Both the position numbers and the translations under genes were made by a program. From an uncultured Actinomycetes bacterium (GTDB lineage Bacteria > Actinomycetota > Thermoleophilia > Gaiellales > Gaiellaceae), in assembly GCA_903930195.1 (NCBI GenBank), contig CAIYXH010000123.1, positions 1 through 23,847 of the forward strand: a stretch of 23,847 nucleotides of DNA, given 5' to 3'. The notes beneath the pieces were generated by a model, which was given only the letters and a program-made list of their open reading frames with translations, made no database searches and was not told the DNA's origin. How positions within the stretch are numbered: position 1 is the stretch's first letter; each line of letters starts with the position of its first letter. Shown piece after piece: positions 7,052 through 13,774 of the stretch.

Positions 7052-7327
7052 CTAGTAGCGGCCACCGGCGACGGCCGGCAGCAGGATGACCGTCGCGGTC
7101 GGCGAGACCGTGGTGTCGAGGCCGTCGACGAGGCGTACGTCGGTGCCGTCGACGAAGACGTTGAGAAACTCCGGCAGCTGGCCGTCGGTGTAGATCCGCT
7201 CCTTCAGCGCCGGGTACGTCCCGATCAGGCCGTCCAGCACCTCGCGCACGGTCGCCCCGTCGGTCTCGACCTGGCGGTTGCCGCCGGCCTCGGGCCGAAG
7301 GATCGGGGGGACGCGAATCGTTGCCAT
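7052..7327 (-). CDS. MoaD/ThiS-family ubiquitin-like sulfur carrier with GGRY tail
   Basis: A 91-aa beta-grasp protein (MATIRVPPILRPEAGG, TVREVLDGLIGTYPALKERI, LNVFVDGTDVRLVDGLDTTV, ILLPAVAGGRY). Members of the family carry sulfur as a C-terminal Gly-Gly thiocarboxylate for molybdopterin, thiamin or cysteine synthesis; CysO of mycobacteria is the closest functional analogue I can name. Here the diglycine is followed by Arg-Tyr, so the carrier would need C-terminal trimming (JAMM-type protease) before activation. No activating E1-like enzyme, protease or cysteine synthase gene is adjacent. The gene follows the MFS gene by 11 nt and is probably co-transcribed. Confidence 0.9.
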   Translation of the reverse strand: MATIRVPPILRPEAGGNRQVETDGATVREVLDGLIGTYPALKERIYTDGQLPEFLNVFVDGTDVRLVDGLDTTVSPTATVILLPAVAGGRY

Positions 7328-7338
7328 CGCCTGGAACC

Positions 7339-8592
7339 CTAGCCAGCGGGCTGGGGTCGGAGCGTCTCGAGGCGATCGATGTTCGCGAGCGGGGGGAAGA
7401 CCTTTGCCCAGATCGCGGCGAGACCGATCGTGATCCCGCCTCCGGCGACCACGGACGCAACCGTCCCGAAGAGCGCCGCGGCGGCGCCGGACTCGAAGGC
7501 GCCGAGCTCGTTCGAGGCGCTGATGAAGACCATCTCGACGGCGAGCACGCGCCCGCGTAACCCATCGGGGGTCGCGACGGCGACGGTCGTGCCGCGCACG
7601 TTCATGCTGATCATGTCGACGAAGCCGCTCACGAGGAGGGCGGCGAACGAAAGCGGCAGCGAGCGGGAGAAGCCGAAGACGACCATGCAGATCCCGAACG
7701 CGCCGACGACCATCAACAGCTTCCGTCCTTCGTGGCGCTTGAGCGGGCGGCGCGTCATCCAGATCCCGGCCGTGATCGCGCCGATCGCGGGCGCGCTGCG
7801 GAGGATGCCGAGGCCGATCGGGCCGGTGTGGAGGATCGTCCGCGCGAAGACCGGCGCGAGCGCGATCGCGCCGCCGAAGAGCACGGCAAAGAGGTCGAGG
7901 GTGATCGCGCCGAGCAGCACCGGCGTCTTGCGGATGAAGCGGATGCCGGCGAGGACGCTGTGCACGCTGAGCGGTTCGGGGTTCTGCGGCGCCGGGGTGG
8001 TGCGCATGCGCCCGATCGCGACGAGCGCGAGACCGAGCAGCCCGACTCCGACGCCGTAGACGATCTCGGGCGAGAGCGTGAAGAGCAGTCCGCCGAGCGC
8101 AGGGCCGCCGACGACCGCGGCCTGGAAGGCGATCGAGCGGAGCGCCATCGCGTTCGAGATCAGCTCGAACGGCGCGACCATCGCGGGCAGCGCCCGGGCC
8201 GGCGGCGTGCCGATTGCGGCCGCGGCGCCCGTTGCCGCGGCGAGGGCAAGGAACGGCCAGAGCTTGTCGGCGCCGGTGATCGACACGACGATCAGCACGG
8301 CGAGCACCGCCATCTGCAGCACCGTCGAGATCGCGTAGATCGACTTGCGCGAGAAGCGGTCGGAGAGGTGTCCGGCCGGCAGGGCGAGGCAGAGGAGCGG
8401 CAGGAACTCGGCGAGCCCGATCAGGCCGAGGTCGAGCGCCGAGCGGTGGATCGAGTAGACCTGCCAGCCGATCGCGACGGCGGCCATCTGCGTCCCGAAC
8501 CCGCTCGCGATGATCGAGAGCCAGAGCAGGAAGTAGTCGCGATGCTGGAGCACCGGCGGCAGATGCGATCTCCAGCCGCTCGGCGCCCCCAT
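7339..8592 (-). CDS. MFS transporter, probable drug or siderophore exporter type
   Basis: A 417-aa membrane protein with about 12 hydrophobic segments. The MFS motif A appears between spans 2 and 3 (GHLSDRFSRKS). The start HRDYFLLWLSIIASGFGTQM and the motif LIGLAEFLPLLCLALPAG resemble the EntS/MFS_3 exporter group, so export of a small molecule is likely but the substrate is unknown. Start choice: the frame is open upstream to 8721, but that part runs through the palindromic repeat. The ATG at 8592 (MGAPSGWRSHLPPV) has a -10-like CATACT (8600-8605, minus) 7 nt before it, suggesting a leaderless message. The MoaD-like gene follows by 11 nt. Confidence 0.9.
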   Translation of the reverse strand: MGAPSGWRSHLPPVLQHRDYFLLWLSIIASGFGTQMAAVAIGWQVYSIHRSALDLGLIGLAEFLPLLCLALPAGHLSDRFSRKSIYAISTVLQMAVLAVLIVVSITGADKLWPFLALAAATGAAAAIGTPPARALPAMVAPFELISNAMALRSIAFQAAVVGGPALGGLLFTLSPEIVYGVGVGLLGLALVAIGRMRTTPAPQNPEPLSVHSVLAGIRFIRKTPVLLGAITLDLFAVLFGGAIALAPVFARTILHTGPIGLGILRSAPAIGAITAGIWMTRRPLKRHEGRKLLMVVGAFGICMVVFGFSRSLPLSFAALLVSGFVDMISMNVRGTTVAVATPDGLRGRVLAVEMVFISASNELGAFESGAAAALFGTVASVVAGGGITIGLAAIWAKVFPPLANIDRLETLRPQPAG

Positions 8593-8638
8593 GGATTCCA
8601 GTATGTCTGAGCCGGTTTGTGTGACCGGCCGCTTGGGA

Positions 8639-8745
8639 GGGTCAGACCTCCGGTCCGACCCAGCAACGCCGAGGGACAAGGCATCGGCCCTGTCCCTCGA
8701 GTGTCGTCGATGGGCGAACATCGGGTCAGACCAGAGATCTGACCC
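8639..8745. repeat. Palindromic repeat cluster between the MFS and padR genes
   Basis: Three hairpins lie in about 107 bp. GGGTCAGACC/GGTCCGACCC is at 8639-8661, GAGGGACA/TGTCCCTC at 8671-8698, and GGGTCAGACC/GATCTGACCC at 8723-8745. Each outer hairpin is built from short palindromes of form GGTC-A-GACC. GGCGAACATC precedes the last unit; the almost identical GGCGAACGTC precedes the matching unit at 15738. This suggests a dispersed REP-like element rather than a local terminator. Confidence 0.8.
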
Positions 8746-8754
8746 TCGGACTCG

Positions 8755-9354
8755 TCACTCGGCGACGTCGTCTTCGGCGAGGATCCCGTACAGCGCCCGG
8801 CGGGCGTCGCCGAGCACCTTGGCAGCTGCTTCGCGCTGGGTCTCGGTGCCGGCCTGGGCGACCTGGCGGGTGGCCATGCCGACCTGCATCGCGAGCTTGA
8901 GCAGCTCGCGCAGGCCCTGGGGCATCCCGTCGTCGGCGAGCTCCCACGGGACGCCGATGCGCTCGCGGTGCTCCTCGAGGTGCGCCTTGCCGGCGTCGGT
9001 CAGCTCGTAGACGGTGCCGCCGTCGCGGGCTTCGCCGCGAATCAGGCCCTCGTCTGCGAGGAGCTGGAGGGCGGGGTACATGGAGCCGGGGCTCGGGCGC
9101 CAGGCGCTGTCGCTCCGCGACTCGATCTCCTGCATCAGCGAGTAGCCGTTGCGCGGCTCCTCGGCGAGCAGGAGCAGGACGGCGCCGCGGACGTTGCCGC
9201 GACGCATCCGGCGACCGCGGCCGCCGAAGCCGCGCGGTCCGCCGGGGCCGCCCGGGCCAGGCCCGAACGGGAACTCTGCGCGCATCCGCGGACCGCCGAA
9301 ACCGGCGTCGTGCAGACGTTCGTGCAGGTGATGGATGTGTTCTCTCTTGTGCAT
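8755..9354 (-). CDS. PadR-family transcriptional regulator
   Basis: A 199-aa DNA-binding protein. The N-terminus is rich in His, Lys and Arg (MHKREHIHHLHERLH) and then in Gly/Pro/Arg. The PadR winged helix follows (RGNVRGAVLLLLAEEPRNGY, SLMQEIESRSDSAWRPSPGS, MYPALQLLADEGLIRGE, GGTVYELTDAGKAHLEEH), and then a C-terminal helical part for dimerisation. The frame is open far upstream, but the ATG at 9354 is chosen because a perfect promoter ends 7 nt before it and no coding pattern lies beyond. There is no SD, so translation is probably leaderless. The operator-like palindrome inside its own promoter suggests autorepression. The next gene in the same direction is the MFS exporter, beyond a 162-bp gap; PadR proteins often control exporters, so it is a possible target. 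Confidence 0.92.
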   Translation of the reverse strand: MHKREHIHHLHERLHDAGFGGPRMRAEFPFGPGPGGPGGPRGFGGRGRRMRRGNVRGAVLLLLAEEPRNGYSLMQEIESRSDSAWRPSPGSMYPALQLLADEGLIRGEARDGGTVYELTDAGKAHLEEHRERIGVPWELADDGMPQGLRELLKLAMQVGMATRQVAQAGTETQREAAAKVLGDARRALYGILAEDDVAE

Positions 9355-9361
9355 GTGGAGA

Positions 9362-9390
9362 TATATAACCGATATATCGAAATGTGTCAA
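9362..9390 (-). promoter_or_regulatory. Leaderless padR promoter with palindromic operator
   Basis: On the minus strand, TTGACA (9390-9385) and TATATA (9367-9362) are separated by exactly 17 bp. Seven bases later comes the padR ATG, so the RNA should start at or next to the start codon. The spacer contains the perfect palindrome CGATATATCG (9370-9379), and ATATAT recurs in the -10 box. This AT-rich dyad is a good candidate PadR operator; binding would block the promoter. Confidence 0.85.
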
Positions 9391-9404
9391 GAGCGATCGC
9401 CAGG

Positions 9405-9470
9405 CGTCAGACGAACGGCGCCAGACATGCGGCGCCAGACACCGCGTGTCAGGCACTCGGTGCCAGACGC
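9405..9470. repeat. Array of five near-palindromic CAG-centred units before thrS
   Basis: Units CGTCAGACG (9405-9413), GGCGCCAGACATG (9418 on), GGCGCCAGACACC (9431 on), GTGTCAGGCAC (9445-9455) and GGTGCCAGACGCG (9459 on) follow each other at about 13-bp intervals. Each is an N5/6-A-N5/6 palindrome allowing G-T pairs. Neighbouring units can also pair, for example GCCAGACAC with GTGTCAGGC. The pattern matches the repeats at 8639 and 15673. Confidence 0.65.
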
Positions 9471-9496
9471 GTGCGCGCCTCCGTATCCTCCGAGAC

Positions 9497-11401
9497 GTGA
9501 AAGTCGTTCTCCCCGATGGCAAGGAGCTCGAGCTCGCGGACGGCGCGAGCGGCCTCGACGCCGCGCGCGCGATCGGGCCGAAGCTCGCCGAGCAGTCGGT
9601 GCTCGTCAAGGCGGACGGCACCCCGCAGGACCTGCGCCTGCCGCTCGCCGACGGGCAGGCGATCCAGTTCCTCACGACGCGCAACACCGACGATCCGGAC
9701 GCGCTCCACGTGCTGCGCCACTCGGCCGCGCACCTGCTCGCCGAGGCGGTGCGGCGTCTGTACCCCGGGGTGAAGGTCGCGATCGGTCCGCCGATCGAGA
9801 ACGGCTTCTACTACGACTTCGAGTTCCCGGCCCCGATCACCGACGCCGACCTCGAGCGGATCGAGGCCGAGGTCAACCGCGAGATCGCCGAAGGCCGCAC
9901 CTGGCAGCGCGAGGAGATCTCCCGCGACGAGGCCAGGGCGCGGTTCGCCGCCGAGGGCGAGCCGTACAAGGTCGAGCTCGTCGACACCGCCGAAGGCTCG
10001 ATCTCCCTCTACACCCAGTCGCACGACGGGACGGATGAGTTCACCGATCTCTGCCGCGGCCCGCACCTCCAGGACGCGAGCCCGATCAAGGCGTTCAAGC
10101 TCACCTCGCTTGCCGGCGCCTACTGGCGCGGCGACGAGAAGAACACGCAGCTGACCCGGATCTACGGCACCGCCTTCTACGCGAAGGCCGACCTCGAGGA
10201 GCACCTCAATCTGCTCGAAGAGGCGAAGCGCCGCGACCACCGCCGCCTTGGCGTCCAGCTCGATCTCTTTCACTTCTCCGACATCTCGCCGGGCTCGCCG
10301 TTCTGGCACCCGAAGGGCATGGCCGTCTGGAACGTGCTCGAGGACCTGCGCCGCCGCGAGAACGCCGCGCGTGGCTACGTCGAGGTGCGCACGCCGCAGA
10401 TCTACGACCAGGAGCTCTGGGTCACCTCGGGCCACTGGGAGAAGTACCGCGAGCACATGTTCACCTTCGAGTCCGAGCACCGCACCTTCGGGCTGAAGCC
10501 GATGAACTGCCCCGGCCACTGCGTTCTCTACTCCGCCGGCGCGGTGAGCTACCGCGAGCTGCCGCTGCGGATGGCCGAGGCCGGCGTGCTCCACCGCGAC
10601 GAGCTGGCCGGTGCGCTCCACGGCCTCCTGCGCGTGCGGATGTTCTCGCAGGACGACGCGCACATCTTCTGCACCGAGGAGCAGGTCGCCGACGAGGTGC
10701 TCGGCTGCCTCGACTTCGGCTACGCGATCTACGAGAAGCTCGGCCTCGAGATCGATGTCGAGCTCTCGACCCGTCCCGAGAGCCGCCTCGGCACCGACGA
10801 GGAGTGGGACGCAGCCGAGGGCGCGCTCCGTGACGCCCTCGAGCGGCGCGGCCTCGCCTACACGGTGAACGAGGGCGACGGTGCCTTCTATGGCCCGAAG
10901 ATCGACCTGCACATGCGCGACTCGCTCGGCCGCTCCTGGCAGATCGGCACCGTCCAGCTCGACCGCCAGATGCCGCAGCGCTTCAAGCTCGGCTACCAGG
11001 GCAACGACAACGCCGACCACACGCCGGTGATGATCCACCGCGCGCTGATCGGGTCGTTCGAGCGGTTCATCGGGATCCTGATCGAGCACTTCGCCGGCGC
11101 CTTCCCGTTCTGGCTCGCGCCGGTGCAGGTGCGGGTGCTGCCGATCGCCGACGTCCACCACGCGAAGGCGCAGGCGGTGGCCGAGCAGCTCGCGGGCTAC
11201 CGCGTCGAGGTCGACAGCTCCGCCGAGACCGTCGGCAAGCGGATTCGCAACGCCGAGCTCGACAAGATCCCCTTCACGATCGTCGTCGGCGAGAAGGAAA
11301 GCGACGAGGCGCTTGCGATCCGCGAGCGCGGCGGCGAGCAGTCCACGAAGTCGCTCTCCGAGCTGCTCGGGCTCCTTGCTACGCTTTCCGGCGACAAGTA
11401 G
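9497..11401 (+). CDS. thrS: ThrS, threonyl-tRNA synthetase
   Basis: A class II synthetase of 634 aa that charges tRNA-Thr. Domains in order: TGS (1-60, VKVVLPDGKELELADGASGL), the second additional editing domain with HSAAHLLAEAV and the DLCRGPHL region, the catalytic core with MNCPGHC (from about 336; its Cys binds zinc), RMFSQDDAHIFC, GDGAFYGPKIDLH, a PQRF motif and MIHRALIGSFERFIGILIEH, and the anticodon-binding domain (VRVLPIADVHHAKAQAVAEQL onward). Start choice: GTG at 9497 fits the TGS domain exactly; the frame is open upstream only through the repeat array. TATCCT sits 7 nt before the GTG and there is no SD, again suggesting a leaderless message. No T-box is visible. Confidence 0.97.
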   Translation: MKVVLPDGKELELADGASGLDAARAIGPKLAEQSVLVKADGTPQDLRLPLADGQAIQFLTTRNTDDPDALHVLRHSAAHLLAEAVRRLYPGVKVAIGPPIENGFYYDFEFPAPITDADLERIEAEVNREIAEGRTWQREEISRDEARARFAAEGEPYKVELVDTAEGSISLYTQSHDGTDEFTDLCRGPHLQDASPIKAFKLTSLAGAYWRGDEKNTQLTRIYGTAFYAKADLEEHLNLLEEAKRRDHRRLGVQLDLFHFSDISPGSPFWHPKGMAVWNVLEDLRRRENAARGYVEVRTPQIYDQELWVTSGHWEKYREHMFTFESEHRTFGLKPMNCPGHCVLYSAGAVSYRELPLRMAEAGVLHRDELAGALHGLLRVRMFSQDDAHIFCTEEQVADEVLGCLDFGYAIYEKLGLEIDVELSTRPESRLGTDEEWDAAEGALRDALERRGLAYTVNEGDGAFYGPKIDLHMRDSLGRSWQIGTVQLDRQMPQRFKLGYQGNDNADHTPVMIHRALIGSFERFIGILIEHFAGAFPFWLAPVQVRVLPIADVHHAKAQAVAEQLAGYRVEVDSSAETVGKRIRNAELDKIPFTIVVGEKESDEALAIRERGGEQSTKSLSELLGLLATLSGDK

Positions 11402-11419
11402 AGGCCGATCCGTCTCTCA

Positions 11420-11493
11420 CCTCCCGGCCACACGGCGCGGAGGTTCAACCGAGGTAGGTTGAATTCGGACTCGGCCGCTGCATGTCAGCGGCC
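11420..11493 (+). promoter_or_regulatory. Structured leader of the infC-rpmI-rplT operon
   Basis: Three consecutive hairpins lie between thrS and infC: CCTCC/GGAGG with an inner GCC/GGC (11420-11443), TTCAACC/GGTTGAA (11444-11463), and GGCCGCTG/CAGCGGCC (11473-11493) followed by a weak T-rich stretch. In other bacteria this operon is controlled by L20 or IF3 binding its leader; a similar attenuating leader is inferred here. The third hairpin is terminator-like but lacks a full T-run. Confidence 0.6.
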
Positions 11494-11536
11494 TTGTTGC
11501 GTTCAGGCAAGGCGTTCACAAAGGACTAGGGAGGGC

Positions 11537-11566
11537 ATTAAGAGCTTGTTGGTGACGAAGATTTGA
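11537..11566 (+). CDS. Possible nine-codon upstream ORF coupled to infC
   Basis: AGGGAGG (11528-11534) is followed at good spacing by ATT, opening a reading frame of nine codons (ISLLVTKI preceded or replaced by later TTG/GTG starts) that ends in TGA at 11564-11566. The TGA overlaps the TTG proposed as the infC start (TTGA). It could be a translational coupling device, or the SD could serve infC in another way. Speculative. Confidence 0.3.
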   Translation: MKSLLVTKI

Positions 11567-12249
11567 GACCGCGCCGGTTCAACATGGAGCCGCCGCGCCG
11601 TCCTGAGCGCTCGGAGCGGGTCAACGAATCGATCCGTGTTCCCCGGGTGCGCCTGATCGGCGAGGAAGGGCAGCAGCTCGGCATCAAGACCACGGACGAC
11701 GCGCGCACGTACGCGTACGGCAAGGGCCTCGACCTGGTCGAGGTGGCCGCGCAGGCGGATCCGCCTGTTGCCAAGGTCATGGACTACGGCAAGTTCCGGT
11801 ACGAGCAGGAACAGCAGGCCAAGCAGGCGCGGAAGAACCAGACCCAGATCCACGTCAAGGAGATCAAGCTCAGACCCAAGATCGGACAGCACGACTACGA
11901 GACCAAGCGAGGCCACGTCAGCCGGTTCCTGAACCAGCGGGCGAAGGTCAAGGTCACGATCATGTTCCGGGGTCGCGAGCGCGAGCATCCGGATCGTGGG
12001 CGTGACTTGCTGATGCGTCTCGCAGAGGACATCAAGGAGATCGGAATGATCGAAACCCAGCCGCTCCTCGAGGGACGCAACATGACAATGGTGCTGGGGC
12101 CGACGAAGAACGCAGGAGTCAAACGAGATGCCGAAGATGAAGAGGAATTCCGGAGCGAAGAAGAAGTTCAAGGTGACGGGGACGGGCCGGCTGATGCACC
12201 GGAAGTCGGGCCAGAGCCACAACCTGGAGCACAAGTCGCCGAAGGCTAA
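11563..12249 (+). CDS. infC: InfC, translation initiation factor IF-3, with acidic C-terminal extension
   Basis: IF3 binds the 30S subunit and checks start codon-anticodon pairing. Both domains are clear: the N-domain with VNESIRVPRVRLIGEEGQQLG, and the C-domain with KEIKLRPKIGQHDYETKRGH, VKVTIMFRGRE and GRNMTMVLGPTK. Normal homology ends near residue 186. The frame then continues for about 40 residues as an acidic Glu/Pro/Gly tail, entirely inside rpmI in the -1 frame, giving 228 aa. Start is uncertain: TTG at 11563 (overlapping the stop of a small upstream ORF) or ATG at 11584 (MEPPRRPERS); neither has its own good SD. Rare infC starts are known in other bacteria and allow IF3 self-control. 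Confidence 0.93.
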   Translation: MRPRRFNMEPPRRPERSERVNESIRVPRVRLIGEEGQQLGIKTTDDARTYAYGKGLDLVEVAAQADPPVAKVMDYGKFRYEQEQQAKQARKNQTQIHVKEIKLRPKIGQHDYETKRGHVSRFLNQRAKVKVTIMFRGREREHPDRGRDLLMRLAEDIKEIGMIETQPLLEGRNMTMVLGPTKNAGVKRDAEDEEEFRSEEEVQGDGDGPADAPEVGPEPQPGAQVAEG

Positions 12250-12325
12250 GCGGTCCTTCTCGAAGGATCTGCCGGTCGCGGTCGGCAAGATCAAGACCGT
12301 CAAGCGACTGCTCGGAAAGCGATAG
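12128..12325 (+). CDS. rpmI: RpmI, large-subunit ribosomal protein L35
   Basis: A 65-aa basic ribosomal protein (MPKMKRNSGAKKKFKVTGTG, HRKSGQSHNLEHKSPKAKR, IKTVKRLLGKR). AGGAG at 12113-12117 lies 10 nt before the ATG, inside infC. The first 122 nt of the gene also encode the IF3 tail in the -1 frame, so the Lys AAG codons of L35 are read as GAA Glu in IF3. It belongs to the infC-rpmI-rplT operon. Confidence 0.97.
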   Translation: MPKMKRNSGAKKKFKVTGTGRLMHRKSGQSHNLEHKSPKAKRSFSKDLPVAVGKIKTVKRLLGKR

Positions 12326-12335
12326 GAGGGCCACT

Positions 12336-12713
12336 ATGCCTCGCGTCAAGCGATCCGTTTCCGCGCGCAAGAAGCGCCGCAAGGTTCTCGAGCAGGCCAA
12401 GGGGTACTGGGGCCTCAAGAGCACCAACTACAAGTACGCGAAGGAGCAGGTCGAGCACTCGCTCACCTACGCCTACCGCGACCGCAAGGTCAAGAAGCGC
12501 ACGTTCCGGCGGCTGTGGATCACCCGCATCAACGCCGGCGCGCGCGCCAACGGGCTCTCGTACAACCAGTTCATCTCCGGGCTGAAGGCCGCTGAGATCG
12601 AGCTCGACCGCAAGATCCTCTCGGATCTCGCGATCAGCGACCCGGCGCAGTTCGCCAAGCTGGCCGAGCAGGCCAAGGCTGCACTGCCCGCGTCACCGGC
12701 GTCCGCCGGCTGA
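12336..12713 (+). CDS. rplT: RplT, large-subunit ribosomal protein L20
   Basis: A 125-aa 23S-rRNA-binding protein needed early in 50S assembly and, in several bacteria, the repressor of its own operon. It has the long basic N-terminal helix (MPRVKRSVSARKKRRKVLEQ, AKGYWGLKSTNYKYAKEQVE) and the globular C-domain (RKVKKRTFRRLWITRINAGA, LSYNQFISGLKAAEIELDRK). The last part (AKAALPASPASAG) is an Ala/Pro-rich tail. AGGAGGG precedes the ATG. The stop overlaps the proposed CTG start of the DUF2332 gene (CTGA). Confidence 0.97.
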   Translation: MPRVKRSVSARKKRRKVLEQAKGYWGLKSTNYKYAKEQVEHSLTYAYRDRKVKKRTFRRLWITRINAGARANGLSYNQFISGLKAAEIELDRKILSDLAISDPAQFAKLAEQAKAALPASPASAG

Positions 12714-13708
12714 GCTCGCCCGACCGGCAGCGAGAGATCTTCTTCCGCCAGGCCGAGTCCTGCGCAGGGCGTTCGCCGCTCTACGCAGGACTCGCCCGGC
12801 AGTTCGCCGACGACCTGCGCGTCGCCGCGCTCGCACCCGACCTCCGCTGGGACTTCCCCCTGCGGCTGCTCGGCGGCCTGCACCGGCTGGTGCTCGCGGG
12901 CGACGCCTCGTGGGAGCACATCTCCGACGCGCTCGACACACACTCCGGCTTCCTGGCGCGCTTCACGGCCGAGCAGAAGGTGCAGACGAACGAGGTCGGC
13001 CGGCTCTGGTTGATCCTGCCCGCCCTGCTCGCGACCGGCGCGCCGCGCATCGAGCTCCTCGAGCTCGGCGCGAGCGCGGGGCTCTTGCTCTACCCCGACC
13101 GCTACCGGTACCGCTATCGCGCCGGCGAGTGGGGGAGCGGCGGGCACCTGCTCGAGGGTGAGGAGCGTGGCGCGGTCCCGGCAGCGCTGCTCTCGGGTTC
13201 GTTCGAGGTCGTGCGCCGCCGCGGCGTGGATCTCGCGCCCGTCGACGTCACGGCCGACGAGGGCGTGCAGACCCTGCGGTCGTTCATCTGGGCCGGCCAG
13301 GAGGATCGCTTCGCCCGCCTCGACGCCGCCGTCGAGGTCGTTCGCCGCGAGCCGCCCGAGCTGATCGCCGCCGACTATGTCGAGGTGCTGCCCGAGCTGC
13401 TCGCCGAGCCCGCCGACGGCCTCCGCGTCGTGCTCACGAGCATGACGACCTTCTATCTCCCGGAGGAGCGGTATCAGCAGCTCCTCTCGGTCCTTGCGCG
13501 CGCCGGCCGGAAGCAGCCGCTCGCCTGGGTCTCCCTCGGCACGCGCGGCGACGGGATCGAAGGCTCGTCGCTCGACCTGACGACGTGGCCCGGCGGCGAG
13601 ACGCGCCGGCTGGCGCTCACGGACTACCACCTGGCCTGGCTCGATTGGCTCGGCGAATGTCCGATGTGTGACCGTCCCTGGAATCCCCGAGGCCACGCTG
13701 CCCGGTAG
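12710..13708 (+). CDS. DUF2332 family protein, probable CTG start
   Basis: A 332-aa cytoplasmic protein of unknown function. Family signatures include LELGASAGLLLYPDRYRYRY (a methyltransferase-like glycine loop), RRRGVDLAPVDVTADEGVQT and RSFIWAGQEDRFARLDAAVE. The C-terminus has CPMCDRPWNPRGHAAR, a possible metal-binding CxxC. The N-terminal sequence SSPDRQREIFFRQAESCAGRS matches the usual family beginning, but no ATG, GTG or TTG occurs in frame before 12890, which would delete 60 conserved residues. A CTG at 12710 overlapping the rplT stop (CTGA) is therefore the best start, by translational coupling. It is probably transcribed with rplT. Confidence 0.85.
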   Translation: MSSPDRQREIFFRQAESCAGRSPLYAGLARQFADDLRVAALAPDLRWDFPLRLLGGLHRLVLAGDASWEHISDALDTHSGFLARFTAEQKVQTNEVGRLWLILPALLATGAPRIELLELGASAGLLLYPDRYRYRYRAGEWGSGGHLLEGEERGAVPAALLSGSFEVVRRRGVDLAPVDVTADEGVQTLRSFIWAGQEDRFARLDAAVEVVRREPPELIAADYVEVLPELLAEPADGLRVVLTSMTTFYLPEERYQQLLSVLARAGRKQPLAWVSLGTRGDGIEGSSLDLTTWPGGETRRLALTDYHLAWLDWLGECPMCDRPWNPRGHAAR

Positions 13709-13717
13709 CGTCGGGTC

Positions 13718-13774
13718 GTGATCACGTCGGCCGACAACGAGAAGCTGAAGCTCGTCCGCAAGCTGCGCGAGTGA
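13718..13774 (+). pseudogene. Orphaned 5' end of the SpoU/TrmH methyltransferase gene
   Basis: GTG at 13718 opens an 18-codon frame (VITSADNEKLKLVRKLRE) that ends in TGA at 13772. The peptide is the expected N-terminus of a SpoU/TrmH rRNA methyltransferase (I-S-N-K-VRKL-R), and the matching continuation (IRKLQERRWRDKLGLF) begins at about 14304. TAGCGT lies six bases before the GTG. The fragment is what remains of the original start after the insertion at about 13772-14303. Confidence 0.8.

Noticed and set aside
9355..9496. T-box or other tRNA-sensing leader before thrS
   Set aside because: The space is filled by the padR promoter and repeat units, no T-box core is visible, and the -10-like box lies 7 nt from the GTG.
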